Positions 46,196 to 57,011 of a stretch of DNA of 64,000 bases are shown here, in pieces. Origin of the DNA: an uncultured Alphaproteobacteria bacterium (GTDB lineage Bacteria > Pseudomonadota > Alphaproteobacteria > GCA-2731375). The stretch spans positions 372,001 through 436,000 of the forward strand of contig CATOSZ010000005.1 of NCBI GenBank assembly GCA_951812805.1. The letters are read 5' to 3'. A program made the translations under genes and the position numbers. Positions within the stretch are counted from its first letter, which is position 1, and each line of letters starts with the position of its first letter. Under the pieces are notes generated by a model that made no database searches, was not told the origin of the DNA, and saw only the letters and a program-made list of their open reading frames with translations.

Positions 46196-47068
46196 ATGAC
46201 GTCGTGCATTACACCGATGGCGGGCAGTTTCGCTGCCGAGGTACAAGGTCTGCGGCTCGACGGCGGGCTGGCGGCGGCGGATTTCGACGCCTTGCGCGCC
46301 GGCCTCGACCGACATGGTCTGCTGATCCTGCGGGGCCAACTGTTGGACGAGCCGACGCTGCTCGCCTTCGCCAAGGGCTTTGGCGAGCCGGATCACATCG
46401 TGCGTGACGATTGGGCCAGCCGCCAGTGCCCGGAGATCACCTACATCACCAACCTCCGCGGTGCCGACGGTGCGCCGCTCGGCGGGCTCGGCAGCGGTGA
46501 AATCGATTGGCATTCCGATCAGTCCTACATGCCGGCGCCGGCGACGGGATCCTTCCTCTACGGCGTCGAAATCCCACCGGACGGAACGCCGACCTATTTC
46601 GCCAATCTCTATCTCGCCCACGAGGCCCTGCCGGAGACGACGCGGGCCCGGATCGAAGGGCTGAGCGTGATCTACAGCTACGCCAAGCGGGTCTCCACCT
46701 ACGAAGGCGAACAGCCGAGCCCGGAGGAAATCCGCAAGATGGCGCCCGAGGTCCGCCACCCGCTGGTGCATATCCATCCGACGACCGGTCGTCGCGCGCT
46801 CTATCTCGATCCCACCACGGCGCTCGCGGTCGAGGGGCTGGCCGCGAACGAGAGCACCGGGCTGCTGGCCGAACTGGCGGCCCATGCGGTCCAGCCCGCC
46901 TTCGTCCATGCCCATGAATGGCGGATGGGCGACCTCGTCGTCTGGGACAACGCGGTGATGCTGCACCGGCGCGATCCCTTCGATGCCGACGCCAACCGTC
47001 TGCTGAAGCGCGCCACGGTCCGCATGCCCGCGAACCGGCATATACAGCCGACCGGCAGTTACGTCTGA
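46196..47068 (+). CDS. TauD/TfdA-family dioxygenase
   Basis: WHSDQSYMPAPATGSFLYGVEIPPDGTPTYFANLYLAHEALP ... LVVWDNAVMLHRRDPFDADANRLLKRATV. Confidence 0.9.
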   Translation: MTSCITPMAGSFAAEVQGLRLDGGLAAADFDALRAGLDRHGLLILRGQLLDEPTLLAFAKGFGEPDHIVRDDWASRQCPEITYITNLRGADGAPLGGLGSGEIDWHSDQSYMPAPATGSFLYGVEIPPDGTPTYFANLYLAHEALPETTRARIEGLSVIYSYAKRVSTYEGEQPSPEEIRKMAPEVRHPLVHIHPTTGRRALYLDPTTALAVEGLAANESTGLLAELAAHAVQPAFVHAHEWRMGDLVVWDNAVMLHRRDPFDADANRLLKRATVRMPANRHIQPTGSYV

Positions 47069-47078
47069 GCGTACGGAT

Positions 47079-48434
47079 TTAACGCGCGATCACGTCGCCG
47101 TAGCGCGCGACGAAACGACCCCAGGCTTCCTGCGCCGCACTCTCGGCATCGTCCAGCAGCCGCACCTCTTCGGCATTCGTCAGACGACCGCCGTCGACGA
47201 CGACCGCACCGTCGACCAGCACCGTCTCCACGTCGCTGGCGTGGCCGTGATAGACGAGGTTGGCCACCGGATCGAGCATCGGGCGCAGACCGAAGCGATT
47301 GAAGTCGATCACCTGCAGGTCTGCCCGCTTGCCGATCTCCAGACTGCCGAGATCGGCCTCCCGGCCCAGCACCCACGCGCCATCGATGGTCGCCAGGCGC
47401 AGGGCCTGCGGCGCCGGCAGCGCCAGAGGATCGCCGGTCTTCACCCGGGCCATCAGGATCGCCGAGCGCAAGACCTCGTAGTGGTCGGCGAACATGCCGT
47501 CGATGCCGAGGCCGACCCGAATGCCGCGGCGCATATAATCCAGGATCGGCGCGATTTTTCCGCGTGCCGCGTTGATCATCGGGCAATGGGTCACACAGGC
47601 CCCGGCATGCGCAAGCGTCCCCGCCGCGGCCTCGTCCATCACGTAGCAATGCGCCAGGATGGTATCGCCCGCCACCAGGCCGTTGGCCTGGAGGTAATCG
47701 GTCGGGCTGGTGCCGTGCAGGCGCTGGATGATCTCGACCTCCGCCTCACCCCAGCCGAGGTGCGTCGCCAGCAACAGGCCCAGACGATCGGCCTCGCGCC
47801 GGCAGGCCCGCAGCATCTCGGGCGAGGTGAAGATGGTCATGTTGGGCGCCATCATGACGTTGATGCGGTTATCGGCCGCGCCGTGCCAGGTCTCGGCGAA
47901 CTCGACCGCCTGCGCCAGCTGCGTTTCGCGAAGCGCGGCGTCGTAGCGGAACTCGCCGGCCCGCGCGCCTTCGGGCTCGACGTCCTGGATCATGACGCCG
48001 ATCCAGCTGCGGCTGCCGAGCTGGTCGACGAAGGGGGCGAAGACGTCCGCGTCCTCCTCCGTCTCCACCGTCGTCGTCACCCCGCCGCGCAAGGCTTCCG
48101 CGTAGCTGAGAGAACCGATCGCCAGCCGCTCGGCCCGCGTCGCGACATCGCCCATGGGCAGGTACATGCCGAGCACGCAATCGAGGCTGGCGTCCTCCGC
48201 CCGGCCCCGGAACATCGTGTAGCCGAGATGGTTGTGGGTGCTGATAAAGCCGGGCGCGACGACTTTGTCCCGGCCCTCGATGATACGCGACGGTGTCGGT
48301 CGGCGGGCCGCGACCTCGGCACTCGGTCCGATATCGACGATGCGATTTCCCTCGACGTAGACCGCCGCATCCCGCAGCACTGTATCGTCGGCATCGACGG
48401 TCAGCACCGTCGCATCGCGGATCATGATTCCCAT
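47079..48434 (-). CDS. Amidohydrolase (Atz/Trz, cytosine/8-oxoguanine deaminase-like)
   Basis: VVAPGFISTHNHLGYTMFRG ... LLLATHLGWGEAEVEI ... ILAHCYVMDEAA ... VGLGIDGMFADHYEVLRSAILM. Confidence 0.88.
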   Translation of the reverse strand: MGIMIRDATVLTVDADDTVLRDAAVYVEGNRIVDIGPSAEVAARRPTPSRIIEGRDKVVAPGFISTHNHLGYTMFRGRAEDASLDCVLGMYLPMGDVATRAERLAIGSLSYAEALRGGVTTTVETEEDADVFAPFVDQLGSRSWIGVMIQDVEPEGARAGEFRYDAALRETQLAQAVEFAETWHGAADNRINVMMAPNMTIFTSPEMLRACRREADRLGLLLATHLGWGEAEVEIIQRLHGTSPTDYLQANGLVAGDTILAHCYVMDEAAAGTLAHAGACVTHCPMINAARGKIAPILDYMRRGIRVGLGIDGMFADHYEVLRSAILMARVKTGDPLALPAPQALRLATIDGAWVLGREADLGSLEIGKRADLQVIDFNRFGLRPMLDPVANLVYHGHASDVETVLVDGAVVVDGGRLTNAEEVRLLDDAESAAQEAWGRFVARYGDVIAR

Positions 48435-48506
48435 AAGCCCCTCCCCGCCTCTAAGATCACGAGCCTAGGCGCCCGGCACCGTCCGGGTCCAGCGCGGAGT
48501 CGCCCG

Positions 48507-50477
48507 ATGACCGAGGTCTTCCCCCATCTCTTCTCGCCCCTGAAGGTCGGTACCTACACCTTGAAGAACCGCGTGATGAACACGGGCCACGCGGCACACT
48601 TCCAGACCGGCGACGGCCTGCCGACGGAACGCTATGTCGACTATGTGCGCGAACGCGCCCGCGGCGGGGCCGGCATCATCGTCACCGGACATACCGTGCC
48701 GCACTATGACGGCGACGCCTCGCTTTCGCTCGCCAACTTCGACGAACGCATCACCGAGGTCTACCGCCGCTTCGCCGAGGCGACGCACGCCCACGACGTG
48801 CCGATCCTGGCGCAGATGGGCCATCGCGGCCGCCGCGTCTCCGATACCACCGCCTGGCTGCAACGCCCGAGCCTGGCGCCCTCGGCGATTCCCGCACCGG
48901 ACTTCTCCGTGCCCATGCTGATGCCGCGCGCCATGACCACGGGCGAGGTCGAGGCGATCGTCGAGAGCTTCGCCCAGGCGACCGACCGTGTCGTCCGCGG
49001 CGAGATGGACGGTGTCGAACTTTCGATCGGCATGGACTATCTCTTCACCAACTTCCTCAACCCCGAGGCCAACCGGCGCGACGACAAGTACGGCGGCGCG
49101 ACGCTCGGCGAACGGATGACCTTCCTCGACGACGTGCTCGACGTGGTGCGCGCGGGCCTCGGCCCCGACCGCCTGCTCGGCATTCGTTTCTATGACGATC
49201 TCGAGGCGTTCTCGCTAGGCCTCGACGACTATCGCGACGTCGCCCGGTTGCTCGAGGCCGGCGGCAAGGTCGACTACTTCAACATGTGGCAAGGCCTGGT
49301 GCCGAGCCCGCGGAGCGGGCGCGACCACTGGCCGGCGCACTACCGCCCGCCCGGTGCCTTCCGCCACCTGCCGGCGGGCCTGAAGGCCGTGGTTTCACTG
49401 CCCGTCGTCGGCACCGGCCGGATCGACTCGCCCGGCCTGGCGGAGGATTTCGTCGCTTCCGGCAGCGCCGACATCGTCGGCCTCGCCCGCGCCCTCATTG
49501 CCGACGCCCATTGGCCGAACAAGGCGCAGGGCGGCCGGGCGGAGGATATCCGCACCTGCATCGCCTGTACCCAGAGCTGCGTCGGCCACATCTATGTCGG
49601 CATGGGCGTCGGCTGCATCTACAACCCCGTCACCGGGCGGGAACGGGAATGGGCCGAGCTGCCACGCGCGGCGGCGGCCAAGAAGGTCGTCATCGTCGGT
49701 GGCGGCCCGGCGGGCATGGAATGCGCCCGCGTCGCGGCCGAACGCGGCCACCGGGTCGTGCTGTTCGAGGCGGCACGGCGCCTCGGCGGCCAGGTGGCCC
49801 TCATCACGCAGATGCCGGAGCGGCAGAACTTCGAGGAGATCATCCTGTTCTTCGAGCGCCAGCTGGCGAAGCTCGGCGTCGAACTGCGCCTCGCCACGAC
49901 CGCCGACAAGGACTCGATCCTCGCCGAGGCGCCGGACGCCGTCGTCGTCGCGACCGGCAGCCAGGCCTTCCGCCCCGCGATCCTCGGCACCGAGCAACGC
50001 CACGTGCTCACCGCGCGCGACGTCCTGCAGGGCAACGCCGAGATCGGCGAGCGCGTGCTCGTCGTCGACACCCTCGGCCGCGCCGAGGCGCCCGGTGTCG
50101 CCGAATATCTGGCCGACGAGGGCAAGGCGGTCGAGATCGTCACCGGGCTCGAGTATGTCGGCCGCGACATGCCGGCACCGGCCTGGCATCACCAGTTCGA
50201 ACGGTTGCTCGAGAAAGGCGTGAAAATGACCCCGTTCACCGGCGTGTGGGAGGTCAACGCCGACAGCGTCGACGTCTACAACGTGGTCAGCCAACAGCCG
50301 GGCGAGATCGAGGATATCGACACCGTCGTCCTGGCCTCGGGCGGCGCGGCGGAGGACGGGCTGTTTCACGCGCTGCAGGGGGCTGGACCGGCGATCCATC
50401 TGGCCGGCGACGGCTATCAGCCGCGCGATATCGAGATGGCGGTAATCGACGGCCATCGCATCGCGCGCGAGATCTGA
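48507..50477 (+). CDS. NADH:flavin oxidoreductase / 2,4-dienoyl-CoA reductase-like (OYE + NAD-binding)
   Basis: FSPLKVGTYTLKNRVMNTGHA ... CIACTQSCVGHIYVGMGVGCIYNPVTGRE (Fe-S Cys) ... KKVVIVGGGPAGMECARVAAERGH. Confidence 0.92.
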   Translation: MTEVFPHLFSPLKVGTYTLKNRVMNTGHAAHFQTGDGLPTERYVDYVRERARGGAGIIVTGHTVPHYDGDASLSLANFDERITEVYRRFAEATHAHDVPILAQMGHRGRRVSDTTAWLQRPSLAPSAIPAPDFSVPMLMPRAMTTGEVEAIVESFAQATDRVVRGEMDGVELSIGMDYLFTNFLNPEANRRDDKYGGATLGERMTFLDDVLDVVRAGLGPDRLLGIRFYDDLEAFSLGLDDYRDVARLLEAGGKVDYFNMWQGLVPSPRSGRDHWPAHYRPPGAFRHLPAGLKAVVSLPVVGTGRIDSPGLAEDFVASGSADIVGLARALIADAHWPNKAQGGRAEDIRTCIACTQSCVGHIYVGMGVGCIYNPVTGREREWAELPRAAAAKKVVIVGGGPAGMECARVAAERGHRVVLFEAARRLGGQVALITQMPERQNFEEIILFFERQLAKLGVELRLATTADKDSILAEAPDAVVVATGSQAFRPAILGTEQRHVLTARDVLQGNAEIGERVLVVDTLGRAEAPGVAEYLADEGKAVEIVTGLEYVGRDMPAPAWHHQFERLLEKGVKMTPFTGVWEVNADSVDVYNVVSQQPGEIEDIDTVVLASGGAAEDGLFHALQGAGPAIHLAGDGYQPRDIEMAVIDGHRIAREI

Positions 50478-50556
50478 GTGGGGCAAGCGACATTCCGGGT
50501 TGTCTCCTGCGGAAATGTCGGCAATCTAGGCAAGGCAATTGGAGGAGGGACAGGAC

Positions 50557-51849
50557 ATGGCTGTGACACGCGGGACGGCGGAGCAGGAATTGATGGATCG
50601 GGCAGCCAAGGTGCTGCCGGCGGGTGGCTTCGGTAACTTCCCCGCCGACGTCGTGATCGCCGAAGGCCAGGGCGGCCGGGTGCGCGACGTCAGTGGGAAC
50701 GAGTACGTGGATTTCCTGCTTGGCTCCGGCCCGATGTTCGTCGGCCACGGCCATCCCAAGGTGATGGCGGCGATCCAGGACCAGCTGCCGCGCGGCACCA
50801 CCTTCTTCGCCAACAACCCCGCCGGCATCGAACTGGCCGAAGCGATCTGCGATGCCGTGCCTTGCGCCCAGCAGGTCCGTTTCGTCTCCTCCGGCTCGGA
50901 GGCGGACATGTATGTCATGCGCCTCGCCCGCGCGCACCGCGGCCGGGAAAAGATCCTGAAGTTCGAAGGCGCCTACCACGGCATGAGCGATCACGCCCTG
51001 ATGAGCACGTTTCCCAAGCTGTCGGGAAATTCCTCCGACCCGCAACCGGACTCGGCCGGCCTCTCGCGCCGCATCCAGAACGAGGTTCTCATCGCCCCCT
51101 TCAACGACATCGAAGCAGCGAAGCAGATGATCACGGCGCACGCCGACGAGCTCGGCGGCGTCATCGCGGAGCCGTTCCAGCGGCTGATCCCGCCGGTGCC
51201 GGGCTTCCTCGAAACCCTGCGCGAGGAATGCACCCGGCACGACATTCCCTTGATCTTCGACGAGGTCGTCACCGGCTTCCGCTTCGCCTACGGCTGCGCC
51301 CAGGCGCTCTACGGCGTGACGCCGGACCTCTGCAGCCTCGGGAAGATCATCGGTGGCGGCTTCCCCCTGGCGGCGATCGCCGGCAAGGCCGAGATCATGG
51401 CGCACTTTGACATCGGCGCCGTCGGTGAGAGCGGCTTCACCCGCCAGGTCGGCACCCTGAGCGGTAACCCGGTCGCCTCGGCCGCCGGGCTCGCCACCCT
51501 CGAGGTGCTGCGCGAGCCGGGCGCCTATGAAAAGGCCTATGCGACCGGCGAGACGATCATGGCGGCGCTGGCCGAGAATTTCGCCCGGGTCGGCATCCCG
51601 GCCGTCGTGCTGGGCAACCCGACGCTGTTCGACGTGGTGATCACGGAGGAGACCGAGCTCCACGATTACCGGGCCGTCGCCCGTGGCGACACGGCCCGGC
51701 AGGCCCGCTTCAACCAGCTGCTGCGCGAACGCGGCATCCTGAAAACGGAAAGCAAGTTCTACGTCTCCCTCGCCCACGACGCGGACGACATCGCCCACAC
51801 CACGACGGCGATCGCCGAGGCCGTCGACATCCTGAAGGCGGAGGGCTGA
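50557..51849 (+). CDS. Class III aminotransferase (glutamate-1-semialdehyde aminotransferase-like)
   Basis: GGFGNFPADVVIAEGQGGRVRDVSGNEYVDFLLGSGPMFVGHGHPKV ... LIFDEVVTGFRFAYG ... LGKIIGGGFPLAAIAG. Confidence 0.9.
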   Translation: MAVTRGTAEQELMDRAAKVLPAGGFGNFPADVVIAEGQGGRVRDVSGNEYVDFLLGSGPMFVGHGHPKVMAAIQDQLPRGTTFFANNPAGIELAEAICDAVPCAQQVRFVSSGSEADMYVMRLARAHRGREKILKFEGAYHGMSDHALMSTFPKLSGNSSDPQPDSAGLSRRIQNEVLIAPFNDIEAAKQMITAHADELGGVIAEPFQRLIPPVPGFLETLREECTRHDIPLIFDEVVTGFRFAYGCAQALYGVTPDLCSLGKIIGGGFPLAAIAGKAEIMAHFDIGAVGESGFTRQVGTLSGNPVASAAGLATLEVLREPGAYEKAYATGETIMAALAENFARVGIPAVVLGNPTLFDVVITEETELHDYRAVARGDTARQARFNQLLRERGILKTESKFYVSLAHDADDIAHTTTAIAEAVDILKAEG

Positions 51850-52756
51850 AGGTGGCCCCGTCGATCTTCGCGGATGACCTTAAGTTCACGCCGTGGTGGT
51901 GGGAATGGGCCCCGCGCCGCGACCCCATCGAACCCGACCTGCCGAAGGACTGCGAGATCGCCATCGTCGGCTCCGGCTTCACCGGGCTTTCGGCCGCCCT
52001 CACCCTGGCACGGGCCGGACGGGACGTCGTCGTCATCGAGGCCGATGCGCCGGGTTTCGGCGCCTCCAGCCGCAACGGCGGCCAGGTCGGCAGCGGCAAC
52101 CAGCGCTACACCACGCAGCAGCTGCACGACATGTACGGCCCCGCGCTGACGGGTGAGCTACTGCGCGAAGGGACGGCGGCGCTCGAATATGTCTGCGGCC
52201 TGATCGAGCGCGAGGAGATCGACTGCCATTTCCGCCGCTCCGGCCGGTTCCGCGCCGCGCGGCGCGCCTCGCACTGGGAGCCGATGCTGCGCGAGCACGA
52301 GGCGCTCCGCGAGATGACCGGCCTCGACTTCACCGCGGTCCCGCGGGAGAGCTTACGCGACGAGATCGACACCGACCTCTATCACGGCGGCGTCGTGCTG
52401 AACGAGGATGCGACGGTGCATCCGGCGATGTACCACAGCGGCCTGCTGGAGCGGGTGGAGGCGGCCGGCGTCCGTGTCGTGCCCTTCACCCGGGTGCAAG
52501 CCTTCGAGAAAGAGCGGCAGCGGATCGCGCTTCGCACCAGCCGGGGGGAGATTTCCGCCTCCAACGCCATCGCCGCCACCAACGGCTATACCACCAACGT
52601 CACGCCCGACCTGAAGGCCCGCGTCGTACCGATCCCCTCCGGCATCATCGCGACGGAGGAGCTGCCCGACGAGGTCATCGCCCGGTTGCTGCCGAACCGG
52701 CGGGTGATGGGCGAGACGGGACGGATCTACCACTATTACCAGGTCAGTCCCGACGG

Positions 52757-53874
52757 TGTCCAGGTTCACTACATATGAGACGACGAGGTCTTCTTGGCTG
52801 TGATCTGTCGAAGGTACTCCTCGGGGGTTTTGCCTTTCAAGGCTCCATGAGGCCTGAAGGTGTTGTAGATGTTGGCGAACTTGTCGATCTGTGGGTTTAG
52901 TTTGTCGAGCTGGTCCTCGATGTCATGGCAGGCGTAGAACTCGTAGCGCCATGCGCCGTTGGCTCGCTCGACGCCGCCATTGAGCTGCGGCGTCCTCGGC
53001 GGCAAGACATAGACGGGGATCTTTCGGCTCTCGCAGGCGGCCTCGAACTCGGCCATGAACTCGGATCCACCGTCGACCTGGATGGCCTTCACGGGGAAGG
53101 GCAGGTCGGCCACGAGTTTGTCGAGGAAGCTCTCGGCGTTCCTGGCGGTCGCTCTGCGGAAGGCCTTGGCACAGGTGAAGCGGCTGACGGGATCGTAGGC
53201 GGTGAACTGCTTGACCGTGCGCTCGCCGGCCGGCGTGATGCTCAAGGTGTCGAGCTGGACCAGATCGCCGGGGGCCGTTGCCTTCATCCCCTTCGGCAAA
53301 CGCTTGGCGTGTGGGCGCTTGGCTCTCTTGCCCTTGGCGCGTCGTCGCGCCACGGGCACCGGCACAACGACGCCGCGCGCGACCAGATGGGCGAGCATGC
53401 GACCAACGGTGCTGTCCGACAAGGTGAAGCCCTCTCGGCGCAGCAGCGGTCCGAGCTTGGCCTTGCCCCACATCGGGAAGTCGCGGCGCAGCCGTTCAAG
53501 CCGACGCAGCACCGCACTCGACCACTCTCGGCGACGACGGCGGCGAGGCGCGCGCGAGCGCGGCTCCAACCGCTCGTCCCAGCGATAGAGCGTGCTACGC
53601 GGCACGCCCACCGCCTGGGCCGCCGCCTCGGCCGTCAAGCCGTCACGCCGGGCCCGATGCCAACGCCGGACGGCGTCGCGTCTGAACGCTACGCATTTAG
53701 TGTCGGGCTCCGCGTTCAGACGCGACGCCGTCCTCCAACCCCTGATAACATGTCGGGGCAGGCCAAAAACCTGCATGGGGATCTCCTTCAAGCTGTTGGT
53801 CTCGCAACTCACAGCTTCGGAGATCCCCGCCTCTGCCGCCAGAGGCGCGTCTCACATCTATCTGAACCTAGTCA
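52757..53874 (-). mobile_element. IS481-like insertion sequence, copy 2 (1118 bp)
   Basis: Same ends as copy 1; 5-bp TSD GACGG at 52752-52756 and 53875-53879. Confidence 0.95.
52769..53776 (-). CDS. DDE transposase, IS481-like, copy 2 (alternative start 53812)
   Basis: Translation identical to the 38329-39372 ORF. Confidence 0.9.
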   Translation of the reverse strand: MQVFGLPRHVIRGWRTASRLNAEPDTKCVAFRRDAVRRWHRARRDGLTAEAAAQAVGVPRSTLYRWDERLEPRSRAPRRRRRREWSSAVLRRLERLRRDFPMWGKAKLGPLLRREGFTLSDSTVGRMLAHLVARGVVVPVPVARRRAKGKRAKRPHAKRLPKGMKATAPGDLVQLDTLSITPAGERTVKQFTAYDPVSRFTCAKAFRRATARNAESFLDKLVADLPFPVKAIQVDGGSEFMAEFEAACESRKIPVYVLPPRTPQLNGGVERANGAWRYEFYACHDIEDQLDKLNPQIDKFANIYNTFRPHGALKGKTPEEYLRQITAKKTSSSHM

Positions 53875-54307
53875 GACGGCAAGCGGATCCTCTGGGGCGG
53901 GCGGGCCAAGGGCAATCCCCACGCGCCGCGGGCCGAGGACTACACCCATCTCTACCGGGGGCTGATCCGCCTGTTCCCGGAACTCGACGGGGTGCGGATC
54001 ACGCATGCCTGGGGCGGCTACGTCGCCTACACCAAGGATGTCTTCCCCCACGCGGGCGAGCGCGACGGCATCCACTACGCCATGGGCTATTGCGGCAGCG
54101 GAGTCGCGCGATCGACCCATCTCGGCCACAAGATCGCCCTGAAGATCCTGGGCGAGGCGGAGGGCGCCACGGCCTGGGACCAGCTCGAGTTCAAGCCCTA
54201 TCTGGCCTCGGGCGTCGCCCAGGCGATGGTGCCGGCCGTCTCGAACTGGTACCGCCTGCTCGACGCAATGGAGCGCTGAGCCGACCCCGACGAGGAGAGC
54301 GCCGACG

Positions 54308-55138
54308 ATGCCGTCCACCGTTACCCCGTCCCGGATCGATTGCTACCAGCGCGACGGCGTGACGCTGTTGCCGGACGCGTTTTCGCAAGACTGGATCGAG
54401 ACCCTGCGCCGCGGCCTGGCGCGCAACCTCGCCCATCCCGGACCCTATCGCCGTCACTACACGGCCGAGGGCAAGCCCGGCGGATTCTTCGGCGACTACT
54501 GCAACTGGCGCCGGATCCCCGAGTACGAGGACTTCGCGCGCAACTCTCCGGCCGCCGAGATCGCCGGCCGGCTGATGCGCTCCGACAAGGTCAACCTGTT
54601 TCACGAGCATGTCCTGGTCAAGGAGCCCGGGACCGAAGACAGGACGCCCTGGCACCACGACCAGCCCTATTACTGCGTCGACGGCTTCGACAACGTGAGC
54701 CTGTGGATCCCGCTCGACCCCGTACCGGCATCGCGTGGGGTGGAATTCATTCGCGGCTCGCACCGCTGGGGGCGTTGGTTCACGCCGACCAAGTTCACCG
54801 GCGTCGACTACACGCGGGACGACGACGGCTCCGAGGCCATGCCCGACATCGAGGCCGAGCGGGACCGGCACGACATCGCCAGCTTCGCGATGCAGCCGGG
54901 CGACTGTGTCGCCTTCCATTTCCGCACCGTGCACGGTGCACCCCGCAACGCCTCGCCCGATACCCGGCGCCGCGCCGTCTCCTTCCGCTGGACCGGCGAC
55001 GATGCCCGCTTCGTCGTCCGGACAGGCGAGATGTCGCCGCCGTTCCTGGACTTCGAGGCCTGCATCCATCGGCCGGGCGACCCGCTCGACAGCGATCTGT
55101 TTCCGGTCATTCGCAGGGGCCCGGGCGAGGGAGACTGA
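54308..55138 (+). CDS. Phytanoyl-CoA dioxygenase family protein
   Basis: TPWHHDQPYYCVDGFDNVSLWIPLDPVPASRGVEFIRGSHRWGRWF ... HFRTVHGAPRN. Confidence 0.9.
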   Translation: MPSTVTPSRIDCYQRDGVTLLPDAFSQDWIETLRRGLARNLAHPGPYRRHYTAEGKPGGFFGDYCNWRRIPEYEDFARNSPAAEIAGRLMRSDKVNLFHEHVLVKEPGTEDRTPWHHDQPYYCVDGFDNVSLWIPLDPVPASRGVEFIRGSHRWGRWFTPTKFTGVDYTRDDDGSEAMPDIEAERDRHDIASFAMQPGDCVAFHFRTVHGAPRNASPDTRRRAVSFRWTGDDARFVVRTGEMSPPFLDFEACIHRPGDPLDSDLFPVIRRGPGEGD

Positions 55139-55175
55139 GAAGCGCCGGATCCGGCAAGGCCGGGAGGAGGCAGGC

Positions 55176-57011
55176 ATGGGGGAAGATCGCGCGGAGCGCC
55201 GCCTGGCGGCGATCGTCGCGGCGGACGTGGTCGGCTACAGCCGGCTGCTGGCCCGCGACGAACGCGCGACGCTTGCCGCCCTGAAAGCGCACCGGGACGA
55301 ACTCTGGCTGCCGGAGGCCCGGGCCCGCGGTGGCCGCCTGTTCGCCACCGCCGGCGATTCCGTCCTGATCGAGCTGCAAAGCGCCGTGGCCGCCCTCGAA
55401 TGGGCTCTCGCCGTACAGGGAGAAATGGTGAAGCGCAACGCCGGGATTGCCGACGACCGGGCTCTCCGGCTCAGGATCGGCATCAACATCGGCGAAGTGA
55501 TCGCGGACGGCGACGACATCTTCGGCGACGGGATCAACATCGCCGCCCGTATCGAGGCCCTCGCCGATCCGGGCGGCATCGCGCTGGCGGACGACGCGTA
55601 CCGGCAGATCATCGGCAGGCTCGACGTGAAATTCGTGGATGGCGGCGAGCAGGTGCTGAAGAACATCACTCGGGCCGTCAAGATCTGGCACTGGCACGAA
55701 GGCATGCAACCCGTCGAAGACGCGCCGCCCGCTGCCGACGGCGACAGCAGCATAATGACTCTCATCGCCCGGATCGAGCCGCCGACCGTTGCCGTTCTTC
55801 CTTTCGTCAATCGCAGTGCGAACGAGGAGCTGGAGTTCTTCTGCGACGGTCTGACGGAGAGCCTGACGACCGATCTCTCGCGCGTGCTGAGGATCGCCGT
55901 CGCACCGGGGGCCGACAGTTTCGCCCTGAAGGGCCGCGGGCTCGGCGCCCGGGAGGCCGCCGCCGAGCTCGGCGTACGCTATCTGATCGAGGGCAGCGTT
56001 CAGGCGATTGGCAATCGGCTGCGCATCAATACGCAGTTGACGGATTCGGTGTCGGGAGAGTTGCCCTGGGCCGAGCGGTTCGACCGCCTCGCCGATGACC
56101 TGTTCGCCACGCAGGACGAAATCTGCGATGCCATCGCGCTTGCCGTGGACGTGGCGCTCGCCTCCGGCGAGGCAGCGCGATCGCGATTTTCGGGAACGGA
56201 GAGCGCGGACGCCCGCCACCATGTGCTGAGGGCCTGGTGCCTGCTGTCGCGCTATACGCCGGTGGATTTCGACCGCGCGATGGGAGAGGCGGATCGCGCA
56301 CGGGCGATCGACCCCGACTATGCCGAAGCCCACGCGCGAGCGGCCAGTTCACGCATCGGGCGGGTCCTCTACGCCCCGACACGGAACGACGAGACGCTGC
56401 TGGACGAAGCCATCGATCTCGCACGACGTACCCTTGCGCTCTCGCCCACGGCGGGCGAAGGGCATTCGGTGATCGGACTTGCATATCTCGCCCGGCGGAA
56501 CTTCGAACAATCCTTGGAGGCCTGCCGGCGCGGCGTCGAGATCTCGCCGGCCAACGCCACGCTGCACAGCGTCTTTGCCCGCCCCCTGATCGCGACCGGA
56601 CGCTTCGACGAGGCCTACCGGGAGACGATCGAAGCGCTTCGACTGCAACCCAACGCCTTTCCGATGATCCTGCTGCTGCTGGGTCTTGCCTGTCTCTCGA
56701 GTGGGCGCATCGAAATCGCCGTGGCGGCACTGGAACGGTTTCGCACCCTCGCGGCGCACCTGAGCCAGGGCCACGCCCTGCTGGCCGCGGCCTACGCGGC
56801 GAACGACGAGGCGGCCAGGGCGCGCGCGCTGGTCGACGACATCCTGGCCGTCGATCCCGCCATCACGGTGCGCCAGATCCTCGGTCCCTATCCCTTCGAG
56901 GATCTGGCGGACGACGAGCGGCTGGCGACATTGCTGCGACAATGTGGCCTGCCCGACGGCGACTCGGTGATGGTCGCACCCGACCCGACCCCGAAACGGA
57001 GGATGCCATGA
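55176..57011 (+). CDS. Class III adenylate cyclase with TolB-like and TPR regions
   Basis: RLAAIVAADVVGYSRLLARDERATLAALKAHR ... LRLRIGINIGEVIADGDDIFGDGINIAARIEALADPGGIALADDAY; PPTVAVLPFVNRS; TPR-like C-terminus. Confidence 0.9.
   Translation: MGEDRAERRLAAIVAADVVGYSRLLARDERATLAALKAHRDELWLPEARARGGRLFATAGDSVLIELQSAVAALEWALAVQGEMVKRNAGIADDRALRLRIGINIGEVIADGDDIFGDGINIAARIEALADPGGIALADDAYRQIIGRLDVKFVDGGEQVLKNITRAVKIWHWHEGMQPVEDAPPAADGDSSIMTLIARIEPPTVAVLPFVNRSANEELEFFCDGLTESLTTDLSRVLRIAVAPGADSFALKGRGLGAREAAAELGVRYLIEGSVQAIGNRLRINTQLTDSVSGELPWAERFDRLADDLFATQDEICDAIALAVDVALASGEAARSRFSGTESADARHHVLRAWCLLSRYTPVDFDRAMGEADRARAIDPDYAEAHARAASSRIGRVLYAPTRNDETLLDEAIDLARRTLALSPTAGEGHSVIGLAYLARRNFEQSLEACRRGVEISPANATLHSVFARPLIATGRFDEAYRETIEALRLQPNAFPMILLLLGLACLSSGRIEIAVAALERFRTLAAHLSQGHALLAAAYAANDEAARARALVDDILAVDPAITVRQILGPYPFEDLADDERLATLLRQCGLPDGDSVMVAPDPTPKRRMP

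Larger units (their letters stand above)
51852..54279 (+). pseudogene. FAD-dependent (DAO-type) oxidoreductase split by IS481-like copy 2
   Basis: 5' part 51852-52756 and 3' part 53880-54279; removing the IS plus one TSD copy gives one 1305-nt ORF joined ...YYQVSPDG|KRILWGGRAKGNPHAP...; CEIAIVGSGFTGLSAALTLARAGRDVVVIEA. Confidence 0.92.

Noticed and set aside
47241-48506. N-terminal ~420 aa extension of the FadH-like ORF (47241..50477)
   Set aside because: This stretch is antisense to the amidohydrolase; the family start MTEVFPHLFSPLKVGTYTLKN is at 48507.
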